A DNA stretch of 64,000 nucleotides from Mycobacterium sp. GA-1285 (GCF_001499905.1 NZ_LQIS01000054.1:1-64000); one strand, 5' to 3'. Counted from the first letter of the stretch, positions 25,067 to 34,228 are shown. Notes: generated by a model not told the origin, from the letters alone. Program-made: numbers and translations.

Positions 25067-26485
25067 GTGACGATCCCCAACGTGCTGGCCAATCGGTACG
25101 CCAGCGAGGACATGGTGGCCATCTGGTCACCGGAAGCCAAGGTCGTCGCGGAGCGCCGGCTGTGGCTGGCGGTGCTGCGCGCCCAGGCCGAACTGGGCGT
25201 CGATGTGCCCTCCGGCGTGATCGACGACTACGAGCGGGTGCTCGAACAGGTCGACCTCGCATCGATAGCCGCGCGCGAACGCGTGCTGCGCCACGACGTC
25301 AAGGCGCGCATCGAGGAGTTCAATGCGCTGGCGGGCCACGAACACGTGCACAAGGGCATGACGAGTCGCGACCTGACCGAGAACGTCGAGCAGCTCCAGA
25401 TCCGGCGTTCGTTGGAGCTGGTGCATTCCCATGGCGTCGCGGTGGTGGCCCGGCTGGCCGAGCGCGCCGTGCTGTACCGCGATCTGGTGATGGCCGGCCG
25501 CAGCCACAACGTCGCGGCACAGGCCACCACGCTGGGCAAGCGGTTCGCCTCAGCGGCCGAGGAGCTGCTGATCGCATTGGAGCGCCTGCGCGCGTTGACC
25601 GACCGCTATCCGTTGCGCGGTGTGAAGGGTCCGATGGGCACCGCCCAAGACATGCTGGATCTGTTCGACGGCGATACCTCCCGACTGGCCGACCTCGAGC
25701 GGCGGGTCGCCGAATTCCTCGGCTTCACAGAGATTTTCACCAGTGTCGGGCAGGTGTACCCGCGCTCGCTGGACCACGACGTCGTCTCTGCGCTGGTGCA
25801 GGTGGGTGCCGGACCGTCGTCGCTGGCGCACACCATTCGGTTGATGGCCGGCCACGAGTTGGTCACCGAAGGCTTCGCACCCGGGCAGGTGGGTTCGTCT
25901 GCGATGCCGCACAAGATGAACACGCGTTCGTGTGAACGGGTGAACGGGCTGCAGGTGGTGCTGCGCGGTTACGGTTCCATGGCGGCCGAACTCGCTGGCG
26001 CGCAATGGAACGAGGGCGACGTGTTCTGCTCGGTCGTGCGCCGCGTGGCCCTGCCGGATGCGTTCTTCGCCGTCGACGGACAGATCGAGACGTTCCTGAC
26101 GGTGCTCGACGAATTCGGTGCCTACCCCGCGGTGATCCAGCGCGAACTGGACCGCTACCTGCCGTTCTTGGCGACGACGCGAATCCTCATCGCCGCTGTC
26201 CGGGCCGGCGTGGGCCGGGAAACCGCGCACGAGGTGATCAAGGAGCACGCCGTGGCGGTGGCGTTGGCCATGCGGGAGAAGGGCCAGGAACCCGATCTGC
26301 TGGATCGGTTGGCCGCCGACGCGCGGCTGCCGCTGGACCGACCGGCGCTGGATGCGGCGCTCGCCGACAAGCAGGCGTTCACCGGGGCGGCAGGTGATCA
26401 GGTCGACCGCGTCGTCACGGCGGTCGACGAGCTGGTGAGCCGCTATCCCCAAGCGGCCAAATACACTTCGGGTGCCATCTTGTGA
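25067..26485 (+). CDS. purB: Adenylosuccinate lyase
   Basis: A 472-residue fumarase/aspartase-superfamily enzyme that removes fumarate from SAICAR (IMP pathway) and from adenylosuccinate (AMP synthesis). Motifs: MTIPNVLANRYASEDM at the N-terminus, HEHVHKGMTSRDLTEN, and the superfamily signature GSSAMPHKMN in the flexible catalytic loop. The GTG at 25067 matches the M. tuberculosis start; the GTG two codons upstream is less likely. It overlaps cyp126 by GTGA. Confidence 0.96.
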   Translation: MTIPNVLANRYASEDMVAIWSPEAKVVAERRLWLAVLRAQAELGVDVPSGVIDDYERVLEQVDLASIAARERVLRHDVKARIEEFNALAGHEHVHKGMTSRDLTENVEQLQIRRSLELVHSHGVAVVARLAERAVLYRDLVMAGRSHNVAAQATTLGKRFASAAEELLIALERLRALTDRYPLRGVKGPMGTAQDMLDLFDGDTSRLADLERRVAEFLGFTEIFTSVGQVYPRSLDHDVVSALVQVGAGPSSLAHTIRLMAGHELVTEGFAPGQVGSSAMPHKMNTRSCERVNGLQVVLRGYGSMAAELAGAQWNEGDVFCSVVRRVALPDAFFAVDGQIETFLTVLDEFGAYPAVIQRELDRYLPFLATTRILIAAVRAGVGRETAHEVIKEHAVAVALAMREKGQEPDLLDRLAADARLPLDRPALDAALADKQAFTGAAGDQVDRVVTAVDELVSRYPQAAKYTSGAIL

Positions 26486-27711
26486 CGCTGGCCGGGATCG
26501 ACTTCACCGATCTGGACAACTTCGCGAACGGATTTCCGCACGAGCTGTTCGCGGTGCATCGGCGTGAGGCGCCGGTGTACTGGCATGAGCCGACCGAACA
26601 CACCCCCGACGGCGAGGGATTCTGGTCCGTCGCGACATACGCCGAAACGCTTGCGGTGTTTCGTGATCCGCAGACTTTCTCGTCGGTGACCGGTGGTTCC
26701 CGGCCCTACGGTGGCACGCTGCTGCAGGACTTGGCGATCGCCGGTCAGGTGCTCAACATGATGGACGACCCCCGGCATTCGCAGATCCGCCGGCTCGTCA
26801 GCTCGGGACTGACGCCGCGGATGATCCGCAGGGTGGAATACGATCTGCGTGCGCGTGCCCGGCGGCTGTTGGATGCGGTGAAGCCGGGGGAACCCTTTGA
26901 TTTCCTGGTCGACGTGGCGGCCGAGCTACCGATGCAGATGATTTGCATTCTGCTGGGAGTGCCGGAGTCCGAACGGTATTGGTTGTTCGAGGCGATCGAG
27001 CCGCAGTTCGACTTCGGTGGCTCGCGCAGGGCGTCGGTCGGCCAGTTGACCGCCGAAGAGGCCGGCTCGCGGATGTACACCTACGGTCAGGAGTTGATCG
27101 CCGCCAAGCGCGCGTGCCCGACCGACGACATGTTGTCGGTGGTCGCGAACGCCTCCCTGGATGACACCGGAGACCACGGTGCGCTCTCGGATCTCGAGCT
27201 CTATCTGTTCTTCAGCCTGTTGTTCAGTGCCGGTGCCGAGACGACGCGCAACGCAGTGGCGGGTGGACTGCTGGCGTTGATCGAGAATCCGGATTCGCTG
27301 GCCGCGCTGCGCGACGATTTCGCGCTGCTGCCGTCGGCGGTCGAGGAGATGGTGCGCTGGTCGTCGCCGTCACCGTCGAAGCGGCGCACCGCAACCCGCG
27401 ACGTGTCGTTGGGTGGATGCGAGATCGAAGCCGGTCAGAAGGTGCAGATCTGGGAGGGTTCGGCCAACCGAGACGAGGCGGTATTCACCGATGCCGACGT
27501 GTTCGACATCGCCCGTAAGCCGAATCCGCACCTGGGTTTCGGCCAGGGTGTGCACTACTGCCTCGGCGCGAACCTGGCGCGGCTCGAGCTGCGTGTGTTG
27601 TTCGAGGAGTTGCTGACACGCTTCTCCGAGGCCCGGCTGGTCAAGCCTGTCGAATGGACGCGCAGCAACCGGCACACCGGCATTCGGCATCTCGTGGTCG
27701 AGCTGCGGTGA
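26482..27711 (+). CDS. cyp126: Cytochrome P450 CYP126
   Basis: A 409-residue P450: I-helix LFSAGAETTRNAV, K-helix VEEMVRWSSPS, and heme loop FGQGVHYCLGANLAR. The position directly after purB (GTGA overlap) equals Rv0778. It is co-transcribed with purB, although no link between CYP126 and purines is established; M. tuberculosis CYP126A1 binds azoles and phenolic ligands in vitro. No redox partner is adjacent. Confidence 0.9.
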   Translation: MTLAGIDFTDLDNFANGFPHELFAVHRREAPVYWHEPTEHTPDGEGFWSVATYAETLAVFRDPQTFSSVTGGSRPYGGTLLQDLAIAGQVLNMMDDPRHSQIRRLVSSGLTPRMIRRVEYDLRARARRLLDAVKPGEPFDFLVDVAAELPMQMICILLGVPESERYWLFEAIEPQFDFGGSRRASVGQLTAEEAGSRMYTYGQELIAAKRACPTDDMLSVVANASLDDTGDHGALSDLELYLFFSLLFSAGAETTRNAVAGGLLALIENPDSLAALRDDFALLPSAVEEMVRWSSPSPSKRRTATRDVSLGGCEIEAGQKVQIWEGSANRDEAVFTDADVFDIARKPNPHLGFGQGVHYCLGANLARLELRVLFEELLTRFSEARLVKPVEWTRSNRHTGIRHLVVELR

Positions 27712-27716
27712 GTGGG

Positions 27717-28595
27717 TCAGTGACGTTCGGTTGACGGAATCTGCCCGGTCGCGGCGGCGATCTCGGCGATCACCCGCTTTGGATACGCCGTCAGGTCAAG
27801 CCAGGTGAAGCGCAGCACCTTCCAGCTCAGCAGCGCGATCGCGTTCTGCCGATTGCGATCGACCTGGAACACCTCGCTGTCGGTGTGGAAGGCCCACCCG
27901 TCGACCTCGATCGCGACGTTCCCGCGCACGAATGCGACGTCGACCTTGTAGCCGCCGACGGGATGGTTCGTCTTCCAACCCGTGAAACCAGCCTCCCGCA
28001 GCAGCTTCACGAGAAGTCGTTCGGCCTCGGAACGCGCACCGTCTTCGGCGGCGCGTAGGAGACGCCGTGCGGCGGGTGAACCGTGTCGGCCCTTGTTGCG
28101 CAGATGCGCTCGCCACAGCTGGGCGAGTTCGACGTGTCGCTGCAGGGCGGCGTCCATCAGCTTCGGCCCGCCGCCGCGTCGGACCGCGGCTTCGATGACT
28201 GTCAGCGGCATAGCGGTGATCCGCAGGCCTTCCCGCTCGACGATGTCGCGGGGCGACAAGTCGCGCCTTCGCGCTTTCATCCCCGGCCTCGGTCGAAAAT
28301 TGCTCACCCTCGGCACGGTGACCTCGACGATGTCGGGAGCGAATTTCGTGATCCCGTGCCACCACGCCGCCGCCAGTCCGCTGGCCGCCGCTCGTGGACC
28401 GAACGACCACACCGACGCCCTGATACGCGCGGCGTCGCTGAACGGACGATCGTTTGCGAAGAAAACCCCCAACGAGCATCGCAACCAATGGCCTGATCGC
28501 ACACGTCGGTTCACCGCGTGTCTGCTGAGACCGCACTGCAGAGCTTGCGCCAGCGTGATCACACCGTCGTTTCGCCGGAGATGGTCGTCGAGCAT
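27717..28595 (-). CDS. AbiEi-like winged-helix domain fused to a DUF559/Vsr-like nuclease domain
   Basis: A 292-residue protein. The N-terminus (about residues 8-50) reads NDGVITLAQALQCGLSRHAV-RRV, a winged-helix similar to type IV antitoxins. The C-terminal 100 residues have a Vsr/DUF559 nuclease pattern: SEAERLLVKLL, YKVDVAF, and VAIEVDGWAFH with conserved Asp/Glu metal ligands, then a Trp-rich end. Members are common in actinobacteria, often as unpaired genes; no toxin gene is adjacent here. It is convergent with cyp126 (5 bp). Its function is unproven. Confidence 0.75.
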   Translation of the reverse strand: MLDDHLRRNDGVITLAQALQCGLSRHAVNRRVRSGHWLRCSLGVFFANDRPFSDAARIRASVWSFGPRAAASGLAAAWWHGITKFAPDIVEVTVPRVSNFRPRPGMKARRRDLSPRDIVEREGLRITAMPLTVIEAAVRRGGGPKLMDAALQRHVELAQLWRAHLRNKGRHGSPAARRLLRAAEDGARSEAERLLVKLLREAGFTGWKTNHPVGGYKVDVAFVRGNVAIEVDGWAFHTDSEVFQVDRNRQNAIALLSWKVLRFTWLDLTAYPKRVIAEIAAATGQIPSTERH

Positions 28596-28638
28596 GCTCT
28601 TTTTCGACGCATCAGCGTCTGCGAACGGTTCCTTCCGC

Positions 28639-28691
28639 GCGATTTGTGCACATCAGCGAGCGGTGAGCGCTCCCGAGTGTGCACAAATCGC
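28639..28691. terminator. 14-bp hairpin downstream of the Rv0779c homologue
   Basis: A perfect inverted repeat, GCGATTTGTGCACA (28639-28652) and TGTGCACAAATCGC (28678-28691), with a 25-nt loop. It lies immediately after the stop of the gene at 28695 (minus strand) and before the start of 27717-28595. No U-tract follows, as is usual for mycobacterial terminators. Confidence 0.5.
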
Positions 28692-28694
28692 TCG

Positions 28695-29312
28695 TTAGAG
28701 GCGGCGCGCCACCCCCGACGAGCGCAGCTCCAGCGCAGCCAGGCCGCGAATCGCGTCGGCGTCGTGCGTGCGCCACGCTTCGACGGGGTCGGCGTGCACG
28801 GCGACCAGCTTGGCCAGCGGCCGGTTGGCCAGCGCTCGCAGCGCCAGCAGTTGCTCGCCCGCGGGTGTGCGGGCGAGCGTGATCGCGGTCCACTTGCGGC
28901 GGAAGAACCGCAGCCGCAGGTACAGCCACGGCATCGCGACGAACAGGATCGGCGGCGCGGCCACCGCCAGCGCCAGTACCCACGCCAACCACGACGCCGT
29001 GCTGTCGAGGCTGTGACCGGCGTCGGCGATGTCGAGCGCCGCCTCGCTGGCGGCCCGCAGCGGCTTGCTGAGCGCGTCGCCGATGAGCGGGAAGTCGTCG
29101 GTGCGCTCGCCCGCCGCATCGAGGTTGTCGGCGACTCCGTTGGCGCCGGTCTCGACCTGGCGGCCCACCGCGGCGATCGTCGAGACCGCCGAGTGCACAG
29201 CCATGCCGACCAGCACCCAGACCGTGGTCCAGGCGACCACGACGAAATCACTCCCGAGCTGGGCCAAGATCCGCGAGGGTCTGGTGGCGTAGGGGATAAA
29301 CCGCGAAGTCAT
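28695..29312 (-). CDS. Conserved membrane protein (Rv0779c homologue)
   Basis: A 205-residue protein with two hydrophobic segments (about residues 22-45, VVVAWTTVWVLVGMAVH; about 108-132, WLAWVLALAVAAPPILFVAMPW) flanking a periplasm-sized hydrophilic loop, and a C-terminal Arg-rich cytosolic tail of about 70 residues. Length and position before purC match Rv0779c. No enzymatic motif is seen. It diverges from purC with only 31 bp between starts, so the two promoters overlap. Confidence 0.8.
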   Translation of the reverse strand: MTSRFIPYATRPSRILAQLGSDFVVVAWTTVWVLVGMAVHSAVSTIAAVGRQVETGANGVADNLDAAGERTDDFPLIGDALSKPLRAASEAALDIADAGHSLDSTASWLAWVLALAVAAPPILFVAMPWLYLRLRFFRRKWTAITLARTPAGEQLLALRALANRPLAKLVAVHADPVEAWRTHDADAIRGLAALELRSSGVARRL

Positions 29313-29331
29313 GGCTGTAGATGCTGCCCGA

Positions 29332-29337
29332 TAGGCT
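29332..29337 (+). promoter_or_regulatory. Predicted -10 box of purC
   Basis: TAGGCT ends 6 nt before the purC ATG, the expected distance for transcription starting at the A of the start codon (leaderless). Confidence 0.55.
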
Positions 29338-29343
29338 GGCCCG

Positions 29344-30243
29344 ATGCGCCCCGCTCTGTCCGACTATGAACATCTGGCCAGTGGCAAGGTTCGCGAACTG
29401 TATCGCGTGGACGACGAGACGCTGCTCTTCGTGGCCAGCGACCGCATCTCCGCCTACGACTACGTCCTCGACTCGCTGATCCCCGACAAAGGTCGCATCC
29501 TGACGGCGATGAGCGTGTTCTTCTTCGACCTGTTGAGTCGGACCGCCGGCACGCCCAATCACCTGGCCGGTGCACCCGACGACGAGCGCATCCCCGCCGA
29601 CGTGCTCGGTCGCGCGCTGGTCGTACAGGAACTCGAGATGTTGCCGGTGGAGGCGGTGGCCCGCGGTTACCTCACCGGTTCGGGACTCATCGACTATCAG
29701 AACACAGGCACGGTATGCGGTATCGCACTTCCCGCCGGGCTGGTCGAGGCCAGCAAGTTCGACGAACCACTGTTCACCCCGGCGACCAAAGCCGAACTGG
29801 GACAGCACGATCAGAACATCTCGTTCGACGACGTGGTCGAGCTGATCGGTGAGCAGCGGGCCGAACAACTGCGCGACCGGACATTGGAGACGTACCGCCG
29901 CGGGGCCGAGCATGCATTGACCACGGGAATCATCGTCGCCGACACCAAGTTCGAGTTCGGGGTTGACAAGAACGGTGACCTGCGGCTGGCCGACGAGGTG
30001 TTCACCCCCGATTCGAGTAGGTACTGGCGGGCTGACGACTGGAGGGAAGGCGTCGTGCAGGAGAGCTTCGACAAACAGTTCGTCCGCAACTGGCTCACAT
30101 CCGAGGAGTCCGGGTGGGACCGCGCCGGCGACACGCCTCCGCCGCCGCTGCCACCGGACGTCGTCGAGTCCACCCGCGCTCGCTACATCGAGGCCTACGA
30201 ACGCATTTCGGGACTGGACTTCGACGACTGGATCGGTGCATGA
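29344..30243 (+). CDS. purC: SAICAR synthetase
   Basis: A 299-residue enzyme joining aspartate to CAIR with ATP. Motifs: SGKVRELYRVDD (ATP loop), ASDRISAYD, the signature LPVEAVARGYLTGSG, and KFEFGVDKNG with LADEVFTPDSSRYW. Full length. The ATG overlaps a leaderless-type promoter, and the stop overlaps ptrB (ATGA), so the peptidase is translationally coupled to a purine enzyme, as in M. tuberculosis. Confidence 0.96.
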   Translation: MRPALSDYEHLASGKVRELYRVDDETLLFVASDRISAYDYVLDSLIPDKGRILTAMSVFFFDLLSRTAGTPNHLAGAPDDERIPADVLGRALVVQELEMLPVEAVARGYLTGSGLIDYQNTGTVCGIALPAGLVEASKFDEPLFTPATKAELGQHDQNISFDDVVELIGEQRAEQLRDRTLETYRRGAEHALTTGIIVADTKFEFGVDKNGDLRLADEVFTPDSSRYWRADDWREGVVQESFDKQFVRNWLTSEESGWDRAGDTPPPPLPPDVVESTRARYIEAYERISGLDFDDWIGA

Positions 30244-32345
30244 AGCCGCCGGTGGCCAAGCGCGTCGACACCCGGCGTGAGCATCACGGCGACGTCTTTC
30301 TCGATCCCTATGAGTGGCTGCGCGACAAGACCAACCCCGAGGTGATCGCACATCTGGAGGCGGAGAACGCCTACACAGAACACGTCACCGAACACCTTGC
30401 ACCCCTGCGGCAGGCCATCTTCGACGAGATCAAGGCCCGCACCAAGGAAACCGACCTGTCGGTGCCGACCAGGCGCGACGCATGGTGGTATTACGGTCGC
30501 AGCTTCGAGGGCAAGCAGTACAGCGTGCATTGCCGTTGCCCCGTCGCCGATCCCGACGACTGGACGCCCCCGGTGCTCGACGAGAACACCGAGATCCCCG
30601 GCGAGCAGGTTCTGCTCGACGAGAACGCCGAGGCCGAAGGCCACGAGTTCTTCTCGCTGGGCGCCGCCTCGGTCAGCCTGGACGGCAACACCCTCGCCTA
30701 TTCGGTCGACCTCAAGGGCGACGAGCGGTACACGCTGCGGTTCAAGGACTTACGCACAGGTGAGCTGTACGAGGACACGATCACCGGTATCGGCCCTGGT
30801 GCGACGTGGGCGGCCGATAACCGCACCCTCTACTACTCGACGCTCGACCAGGCCTGGCGCCCGGACACCATATGGCGGCACCGCCTCGGCTCGGGGTTGC
30901 CCGCGCAGAAGGTCTACCACGAACCAGACGAACGGTACTGGCTCGGCGTCGGCCGCACCCGCAGCGACAAGTACGTCATCATCGCCGCCGGCAGCGCCGT
31001 CACCTCCGAGGTGCGCTACGCCGACGCGACCGACCCGGACGCCGAATTCACGATCGTGTGGCCGCGTCGCGGCTTCGTCGAGTACTCCGTCGAGCACGCC
31101 GTCGTCGGCGGTGAGGACCGGTTTCTCATCCTGCACAACGACGGTGCGGAGAACTTCACCCTCGTCGAGGCGCCTGTCGGCAACCCCACCGCGGTTCGCA
31201 CCCTGATCGAACACCGCGACGACGTCCGCCTGGACTCCGTGGACGCGTTCGACGGACACCTCGTGGTCAGCTACCGCAGTGAGGCGCTGCCGAAGATCCA
31301 ACTCTGGCCCCTCCACCCGACCGGTGAGTACGGCCAGCCCGAAGACTTCACCTTCGAGTCCGAGCTGACGTCGGCGGGACTGAGCGCCAACCCGAACTGG
31401 AGCTCACCCAAACTGCGCATCGGTGCCACCTCCTACACCACCCCGGTGCGTATCTACGACGTCGACCTGGCCACCGGCGAGCGGACACTGTTGCGGGAAC
31501 AGCCCGTGCTCGGCGACTACCGGCCCGAAGACTATGTCGAGCGGCGTGATTGGGCGACCGGGCTCGACGGGGTGCGGATACCGATCTCGATCGTGCACAA
31601 GATCGGCCTGCAGTATCCGGCGCCCACACTGCTGTACGGCTACGGCGCTTACGAAGCCTGCGAGGATCCGCGATTCTCCATCGCGCGGCTGTCGTTGCTC
31701 GACCGCGGGATGGTGTTCGCGGTGGCCCATGTACGGGGCGGCGGTGAACTCGGCCGGCCGTGGTACGAGCACGGCAAGATGCTCGGGAAGAAGAACAGCT
31801 TCGCCGATTTCATCGCTGTCGCACAGCATCTCGTGCAGACCGATGTCACCCGACCGGAGAACCTGGTGGCTTACGGGGGCAGCGCCGGAGGTCTGCTCGT
31901 CGGCGCCGTCGCCAACATGGCTCCGGAGTTGTTCGCGGGCGTCTTGGCGGTGGTGCCGTTCGTCGACCCGCTCACCACGATCCTCGACCCGTCGCTGCCG
32001 CTGACGGTCACCGAGTGGGACGAGTGGGGAAACCCGTTGGAGAACAAGGATGTCTACGAGTACATGAAGTCCTACTCGCCCTACGAGAACGTTGAGCCGA
32101 AGAACTATCCGCGAATCCTCGCCATGACGTCGCTGAACGACACTCGGGTGTACTACGTCGAGCCGGCGAAATGGGTTGCCGCACTTCGCCACGCCAAGAC
32201 CGACAATCATCCCGTGCTGTTGAAGACGGAGATGAATGCCGGCCACGGCGGCATCAGTGGGCGATATGAACGCTGGAAGGAAACCGCCTTCCAGTACGCC
32301 TGGCTACTGGACGCCGCCCAGGCCGATCACGAGCGCCTCCCCTGA
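30240..32345 (+). CDS. ptrB: Oligopeptidase B (prolyl oligopeptidase family)
   Basis: A 701-residue serine peptidase cleaving short peptides after basic residues. The N-terminal domain (to about residue 410) is the beta-propeller (repeated strands such as LDGNTLAYSVD). The C-terminal hydrolase has the nucleophile in YGGSAGGLL (about residue 543), the acid in TSLNDTRVYYVEPAKW and the histidine in NAGHGG. The ATG at 30240 overlaps the purC stop. No signal peptide, so it is cytosolic. M. tuberculosis splits this gene as ptrBa/ptrBb (Rv0781/Rv0782), as I recall; here it is intact. Confidence 0.93.
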   Translation: MKPPVAKRVDTRREHHGDVFLDPYEWLRDKTNPEVIAHLEAENAYTEHVTEHLAPLRQAIFDEIKARTKETDLSVPTRRDAWWYYGRSFEGKQYSVHCRCPVADPDDWTPPVLDENTEIPGEQVLLDENAEAEGHEFFSLGAASVSLDGNTLAYSVDLKGDERYTLRFKDLRTGELYEDTITGIGPGATWAADNRTLYYSTLDQAWRPDTIWRHRLGSGLPAQKVYHEPDERYWLGVGRTRSDKYVIIAAGSAVTSEVRYADATDPDAEFTIVWPRRGFVEYSVEHAVVGGEDRFLILHNDGAENFTLVEAPVGNPTAVRTLIEHRDDVRLDSVDAFDGHLVVSYRSEALPKIQLWPLHPTGEYGQPEDFTFESELTSAGLSANPNWSSPKLRIGATSYTTPVRIYDVDLATGERTLLREQPVLGDYRPEDYVERRDWATGLDGVRIPISIVHKIGLQYPAPTLLYGYGAYEACEDPRFSIARLSLLDRGMVFAVAHVRGGGELGRPWYEHGKMLGKKNSFADFIAVAQHLVQTDVTRPENLVAYGGSAGGLLVGAVANMAPELFAGVLAVVPFVDPLTTILDPSLPLTVTEWDEWGNPLENKDVYEYMKSYSPYENVEPKNYPRILAMTSLNDTRVYYVEPAKWVAALRHAKTDNHPVLLKTEMNAGHGGISGRYERWKETAFQYAWLLDAAQADHERLP

Positions 32346-32377
32346 ACCAGAAATCTAGTCACTGTCAAGATCTCCGC

Positions 32378-32383
32378 TATGAT
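32378..32383 (+). promoter_or_regulatory. Predicted -10 box of the TetR gene at 32390
   Basis: TATGAT followed by six nucleotides and the ATG; a near-consensus leaderless promoter. TAGTCA, 16 bp upstream, could be the -35. Confidence 0.6.
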
Positions 32384-32389
32384 GGCCGC

Positions 32390-32947
32390 ATGAGCAGGGC
32401 GTCCTACCACCACGGCGATCTGAAGGCCGTCATCCTCGCGGAGGCGGCGAGGCTGGTCGCCGAGCGCGGCGCCGACGGGATCTCGCTGCGAGAACTCGCA
32501 CGGGTCGCGGGGGTGTCGCATGCCGCGCCCGCACACCACTTCACCGACCGGCGCGGCGTGTTCACCGCGCTGGCCGCGCAGGGCTGGCGCAAGCTGGCAG
32601 GAGCGCTCGCCGAGGCGAAGCCGGAATTCATCGATGCCGCACTGGCGTACGTGCGCTTCGCGCTCGACCATCCCGGGCACTACGCGGTCATGTTCGACCG
32701 CTCGCTCGTCGACCCGGACGACGCGGACCTGAGGGCGGCTCGGGAGGCGGCGGGCGCGGAACTGAGACAGGGTGTGGGCACCCTCGACGATCCGCGCGCC
32801 GCACAAGACCCTGCGGCGGCGGCGCTCGCGGCCTGGTCACTGGTGCACGGCTTTTCGTTGTTGTGGCTGAACAAGGCGATCGACGCAGACGGTGATCCGA
32901 TCGCGACCGTGCACCGGGTTGCGGGCATGCTGTTCGAGACGGGGTAA
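32390..32947 (+). CDS. TetR-family regulator (TetR_C_13-like)
   Basis: A 185-residue regulator beginning MSRASYHHGDLKAVILAEA, a common opening of one TetR branch, with the helix-turn-helix at about residues 30-55 (LRELARVAGVSHAAPAHHF). The ligand domain includes HYAVMFD. It is followed 9 bp later by a glutathione-peroxidase gene that has its own -10 box overlapping this gene's end. The target genes are unknown. Confidence 0.83.
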   Translation: MSRASYHHGDLKAVILAEAARLVAERGADGISLRELARVAGVSHAAPAHHFTDRRGVFTALAAQGWRKLAGALAEAKPEFIDAALAYVRFALDHPGHYAVMFDRSLVDPDDADLRAAREAAGAELRQGVGTLDDPRAAQDPAAAALAAWSLVHGFSLLWLNKAIDADGDPIATVHRVAGMLFETG

Positions 32948-32950
32948 CGT
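32945..32950 (+). promoter_or_regulatory. Predicted -10 box of the peroxidase gene
   Basis: TAACGT begins within the stop codon of the TetR gene and ends 6 nt before the ATG at 32957, predicting a leaderless transcript in addition to any read-through. Confidence 0.5.
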
Positions 32951-32956
32951 GCGGGC

Positions 32957-33454
32957 ATGACCGATACTCCGCTGACCGACATCGCTGTGACCACGCTCGA
33001 CGGCCGCGACACCACGCTTGGCGAACTGGCCGACGGCGCCGCGCTGGTGGTCAACGTCGCCTCGAAATGCGGTCTCACGCCGCAGTACACCGCGCTCGAG
33101 CAGTTGGCAAAGGATTACCACGACCGCGGACTGACCGTGATCGGCGTGCCGTGCAACCAGTTCATGGGCCAGGAACCCGGCACGGCCGAGGAGATCGCCG
33201 AGTTCTGCTCGACGACGTACGGCGTGACGTTTCCACTGCTCGCCAAGACCGATGTCAACGGCGCCGACCGGCACCCGCTGTACGCCGAGTTGACCAAGAC
33301 GCCTGACGACAGCGGCGAGGCCGGCGACATCCAGTGGAACTTCGAGAAGTTCCTGCTTGCGCCGGGCGGAAGAGTCGTCAAGCGGTTCCGGCCGCGCACG
33401 CAACCCGATGCCCCCGAGGTGATCGCGGCCATCGAGGACGTGCTGCCGCGATAG
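32957..33454 (+). CDS. Thiol peroxidase of the glutathione peroxidase family
   Basis: A 165-residue GPx-fold peroxidase reducing hydroperoxides. Peroxidatic Cys in VASKCGLTPQY (about residue 37; Cys, not selenocysteine), the second motif VIGVPCNQFMGQEPG with a resolving-type Cys, and WNFEKFL with the catalytic Trp-Asn. Mycobacteria lack glutathione, so thioredoxin or mycothiol-linked reduction is expected. It is cytosolic, with no signal peptide. Confidence 0.92.
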   Translation: MTDTPLTDIAVTTLDGRDTTLGELADGAALVVNVASKCGLTPQYTALEQLAKDYHDRGLTVIGVPCNQFMGQEPGTAEEIAEFCSTTYGVTFPLLAKTDVNGADRHPLYAELTKTPDDSGEAGDIQWNFEKFLLAPGGRVVKRFRPRTQPDAPEVIAAIEDVLPR

Positions 33455-33523
33455 CAGCCGATGGTCACCTGCCGTCAGCGTGTTGTAAACCGTTGGGACA
33501 CCTGACGTTGCCACACTGACGGC

Positions 33524-34228
33524 GTGGCTGGACAGCTGATCGTCTCCGTCTCCGGGATCACCGATCGCACGATGCCCGACGTCGCGGACTTCTGCGCGCA
33601 ACTCGACGCCCGCGATGTGCCGGTCTCCTGGCTGGTGGCGCCGAGGATCAAGGGCGGCTACCGGCTCGAGGAGGACGCCGCCACGGTCGGTTGGCTTGCC
33701 GCCCGGCGAGATACCGGTGACGCGATCGTGTTGCACGGCTTCGACGAGGCCGCCACCAAGAAGCGACGTGGAGAATTCGCGACGCTGCCCGCACACGAGG
33801 CCGGCCTGCGGTTGATGGCCGCCGACCGCGTGATGGAGCACCTGGGTCTGCGCACACGGCTGTTTGCGGCCCCGGGATGGACCGTGTCTCGCGGCACCGC
33901 GCTGATGTTGCCGCGGAAGGGCTTTCGTCTTCTCGCCGGGTTGACCGAAATCGCCGATCTGGTTCGGGGGACGGCCGTGCGGTCGCGCGTGCTCGGTATC
34001 GGCGAGGGCTTTCTCAGCGAACCTTGGTGGTGCCGCACTCTGGTGCTGTCCGCCGAGCGAACGGCCCGGCGGGGCGGAATCGTGCGAGTCGCCGTAACCG
34101 CCCGGCACCTGCGTCGGCCGGGCACGCGACAGGCGATGCTGGATGCCGTCGACCTCGCACTCATGCATCGCTGCGTGCCGGATGTCTACAAATGGCATCC
34201 GGACCCGGCAATGACCGCCGCCGCTTGA
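33524..34228 (+). CDS. DUF2334-type polysaccharide deacetylase-like protein (Rv0784 homologue)
   Basis: A 234-residue protein with the layout of the DUF2334 branch of NodB-like deacetylases: an early LIVSVSGITDRTMPDV, VSWLVAPRIKG, DAIVLHGFDE (metal-binding His region) and LFAAPGWTVSRG. The usual N-terminal metal-binding Asp pair is not obvious, so catalytic competence is uncertain. The GTG at 33524 is used. It is followed 24 bp later by the FAD oxidoreductase gene, as with Rv0784-Rv0785. Confidence 0.7.
   Translation: MAGQLIVSVSGITDRTMPDVADFCAQLDARDVPVSWLVAPRIKGGYRLEEDAATVGWLAARRDTGDAIVLHGFDEAATKKRRGEFATLPAHEAGLRLMAADRVMEHLGLRTRLFAAPGWTVSRGTALMLPRKGFRLLAGLTEIADLVRGTAVRSRVLGIGEGFLSEPWWCRTLVLSAERTARRGGIVRVAVTARHLRRPGTRQAMLDAVDLALMHRCVPDVYKWHPDPAMTAAA

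Noticed and set aside
32957..33454. Selenocysteine in the glutathione peroxidase
   Set aside because: The peroxidatic position is a TGC cysteine codon and the frame has no internal TGA.
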